Below, piece by piece: positions 63,310 through 64,000 of a stretch of DNA of 64,000 nucleotides (positions are counted from its first letter, which is position 1; every line of letters begins with the position of its first letter). The stretch is from Cristatella mucedo (taxonomy: Eukaryota; Bryozoa; Phylactolaemata; Cristatellidae). The stretch covers positions 712,501 to 776,500 of the forward strand of contig WPIO01000148.1 of the NCBI GenBank assembly GCA_009760855.2, in the 5' to 3' direction. A program made the translations under genes and the position numbers. The notes under the pieces are model-generated. The model had not been told where the DNA came from. It saw only the letters and a program-made list of their open reading frames with translations, and ran no database searches.

Positions 63310-64000
63310 TCGAGCGACAGTACTGCTCCACATTGCATCCAGCTGCTGCATTCTCGGGCAACAACGGAATAGGAAAGGCAGGCACGCGCAGGGCAGTACG
63401 CTCGCCACGGGTTTCACTTAGGCTAGCAGCAGCAGCAGCAGCAGACAGCAGACAGCATTCTTTGCGCACGCCCCACACTGTGACCCCGTGACCGGCTAGC
63501 CCGCAGTGAGGCTCTGATGGATGGGGAGGTGAGCTGCTTCGAGCTAGAGGTAGCATTCGCCACTCCTTTCAGTCGGCAATGCCCGAGTTGAGGCCTCAGC
63601 CAAGACCGAACAGGGCCGGCAGCTGCTCTAAGGAAATGAGCGGTCAGAAATATTCCACCTTTAGTTCAGCGCATATTTTTCCACACGTACGTGAATGAGG
63701 CTAACATCAAACAAAGGCCCCGGCACTCAAATGTGTTTGGCATGGTGACTAACTAACAATAATTGGCCTGACGTAGCAAAAGACTATAGGGATACTGATT
63801 ATCAACAATACAATTCACATGTTTTTCCAACACGTTCGCAACATTCAAGCACGTGCAGCACGGGCAGGGAGCCAGCGATCCCTATGGGGAAGTAGAGCCC
63901 GACAAACGAACCGGCGCAGACCGGCACATAATCAGGTGCCGATTGATGCCGATGGACGGCTGGCGCTGGCACACTGGATTCCGGAAACAGACTACAGATG
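63310..64000. other. upstream intron of the PACT gene
   Basis: No further exon could be supported on either strand. The gene must continue beyond 64000. Confidence 0.4.

Overview
This window is nuclear DNA from an animal, most likely an invertebrate. Coding sequence lies in many short exons with GT/AG splice sites, the introns are packed with SINE and LINE copies and microsatellites, and the two recognisable genes are animal families. I cannot place the species from sequence alone.

Two genes converge tail to tail. (1) On the plus strand, about 705-16820, lie the 3' exons of a homologue of KIAA2012 (DUF4670 family): low-complexity Ser/Gly/Lys/Glu-rich exons, then a long Arg/Glu-rich helix, then a distinctive conserved C-terminal segment. 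A stop is at 16818-16820 and an AATAAA at 17241. (2) On the minus strand, 63302 down to 21724, lies a large coiled-coil gene of 35 predicted exons, about 2,466 codons inside the window, with its 5' end beyond the right edge. Its last exons carry the hallmarks of the pericentrin/AKAP9 family: the block ending LLLLLGGFQ-ECE, followed by a PACT-like centrosome-targeting helix. Reading phases match at nearly every predicted junction, which is the main internal support for the model.

The 4.9 kb between the two stop codons holds a decayed Ty3/Gypsy-type LTR retrotransposon and LINE debris. The introns hold at least six repeat classes: LINE-A (L2/CR1-like, with an (ATT)n tail), LINE-B (related, with an ATTAC-like tail), SINE-1 (tRNA-derived), SINE-2 (tRNA-derived, with a tail resembling LINE-A), the Gypsy relic, and long CA, CT/GA, ACAG, AT and ATT microsatellites. 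There is also a polypurine block of about 670 bp.

I found no rRNA, no CRISPR array, no convincing functional tRNA gene and no promoter that I could defend. No new multi-gene system is evident. The most interesting items are structural: a SINE whose tail copies its likely LINE partner, two LINE copies sharing one 5' truncation point with open frames, a perfect 36-bp palindrome inside a coding exon, an in-frame retainable 156-nt intron, inversion and foldback LINE structures, and an unexplained open frame inside an intron. All family assignments come from reading motifs and recalling families; no database search was run.
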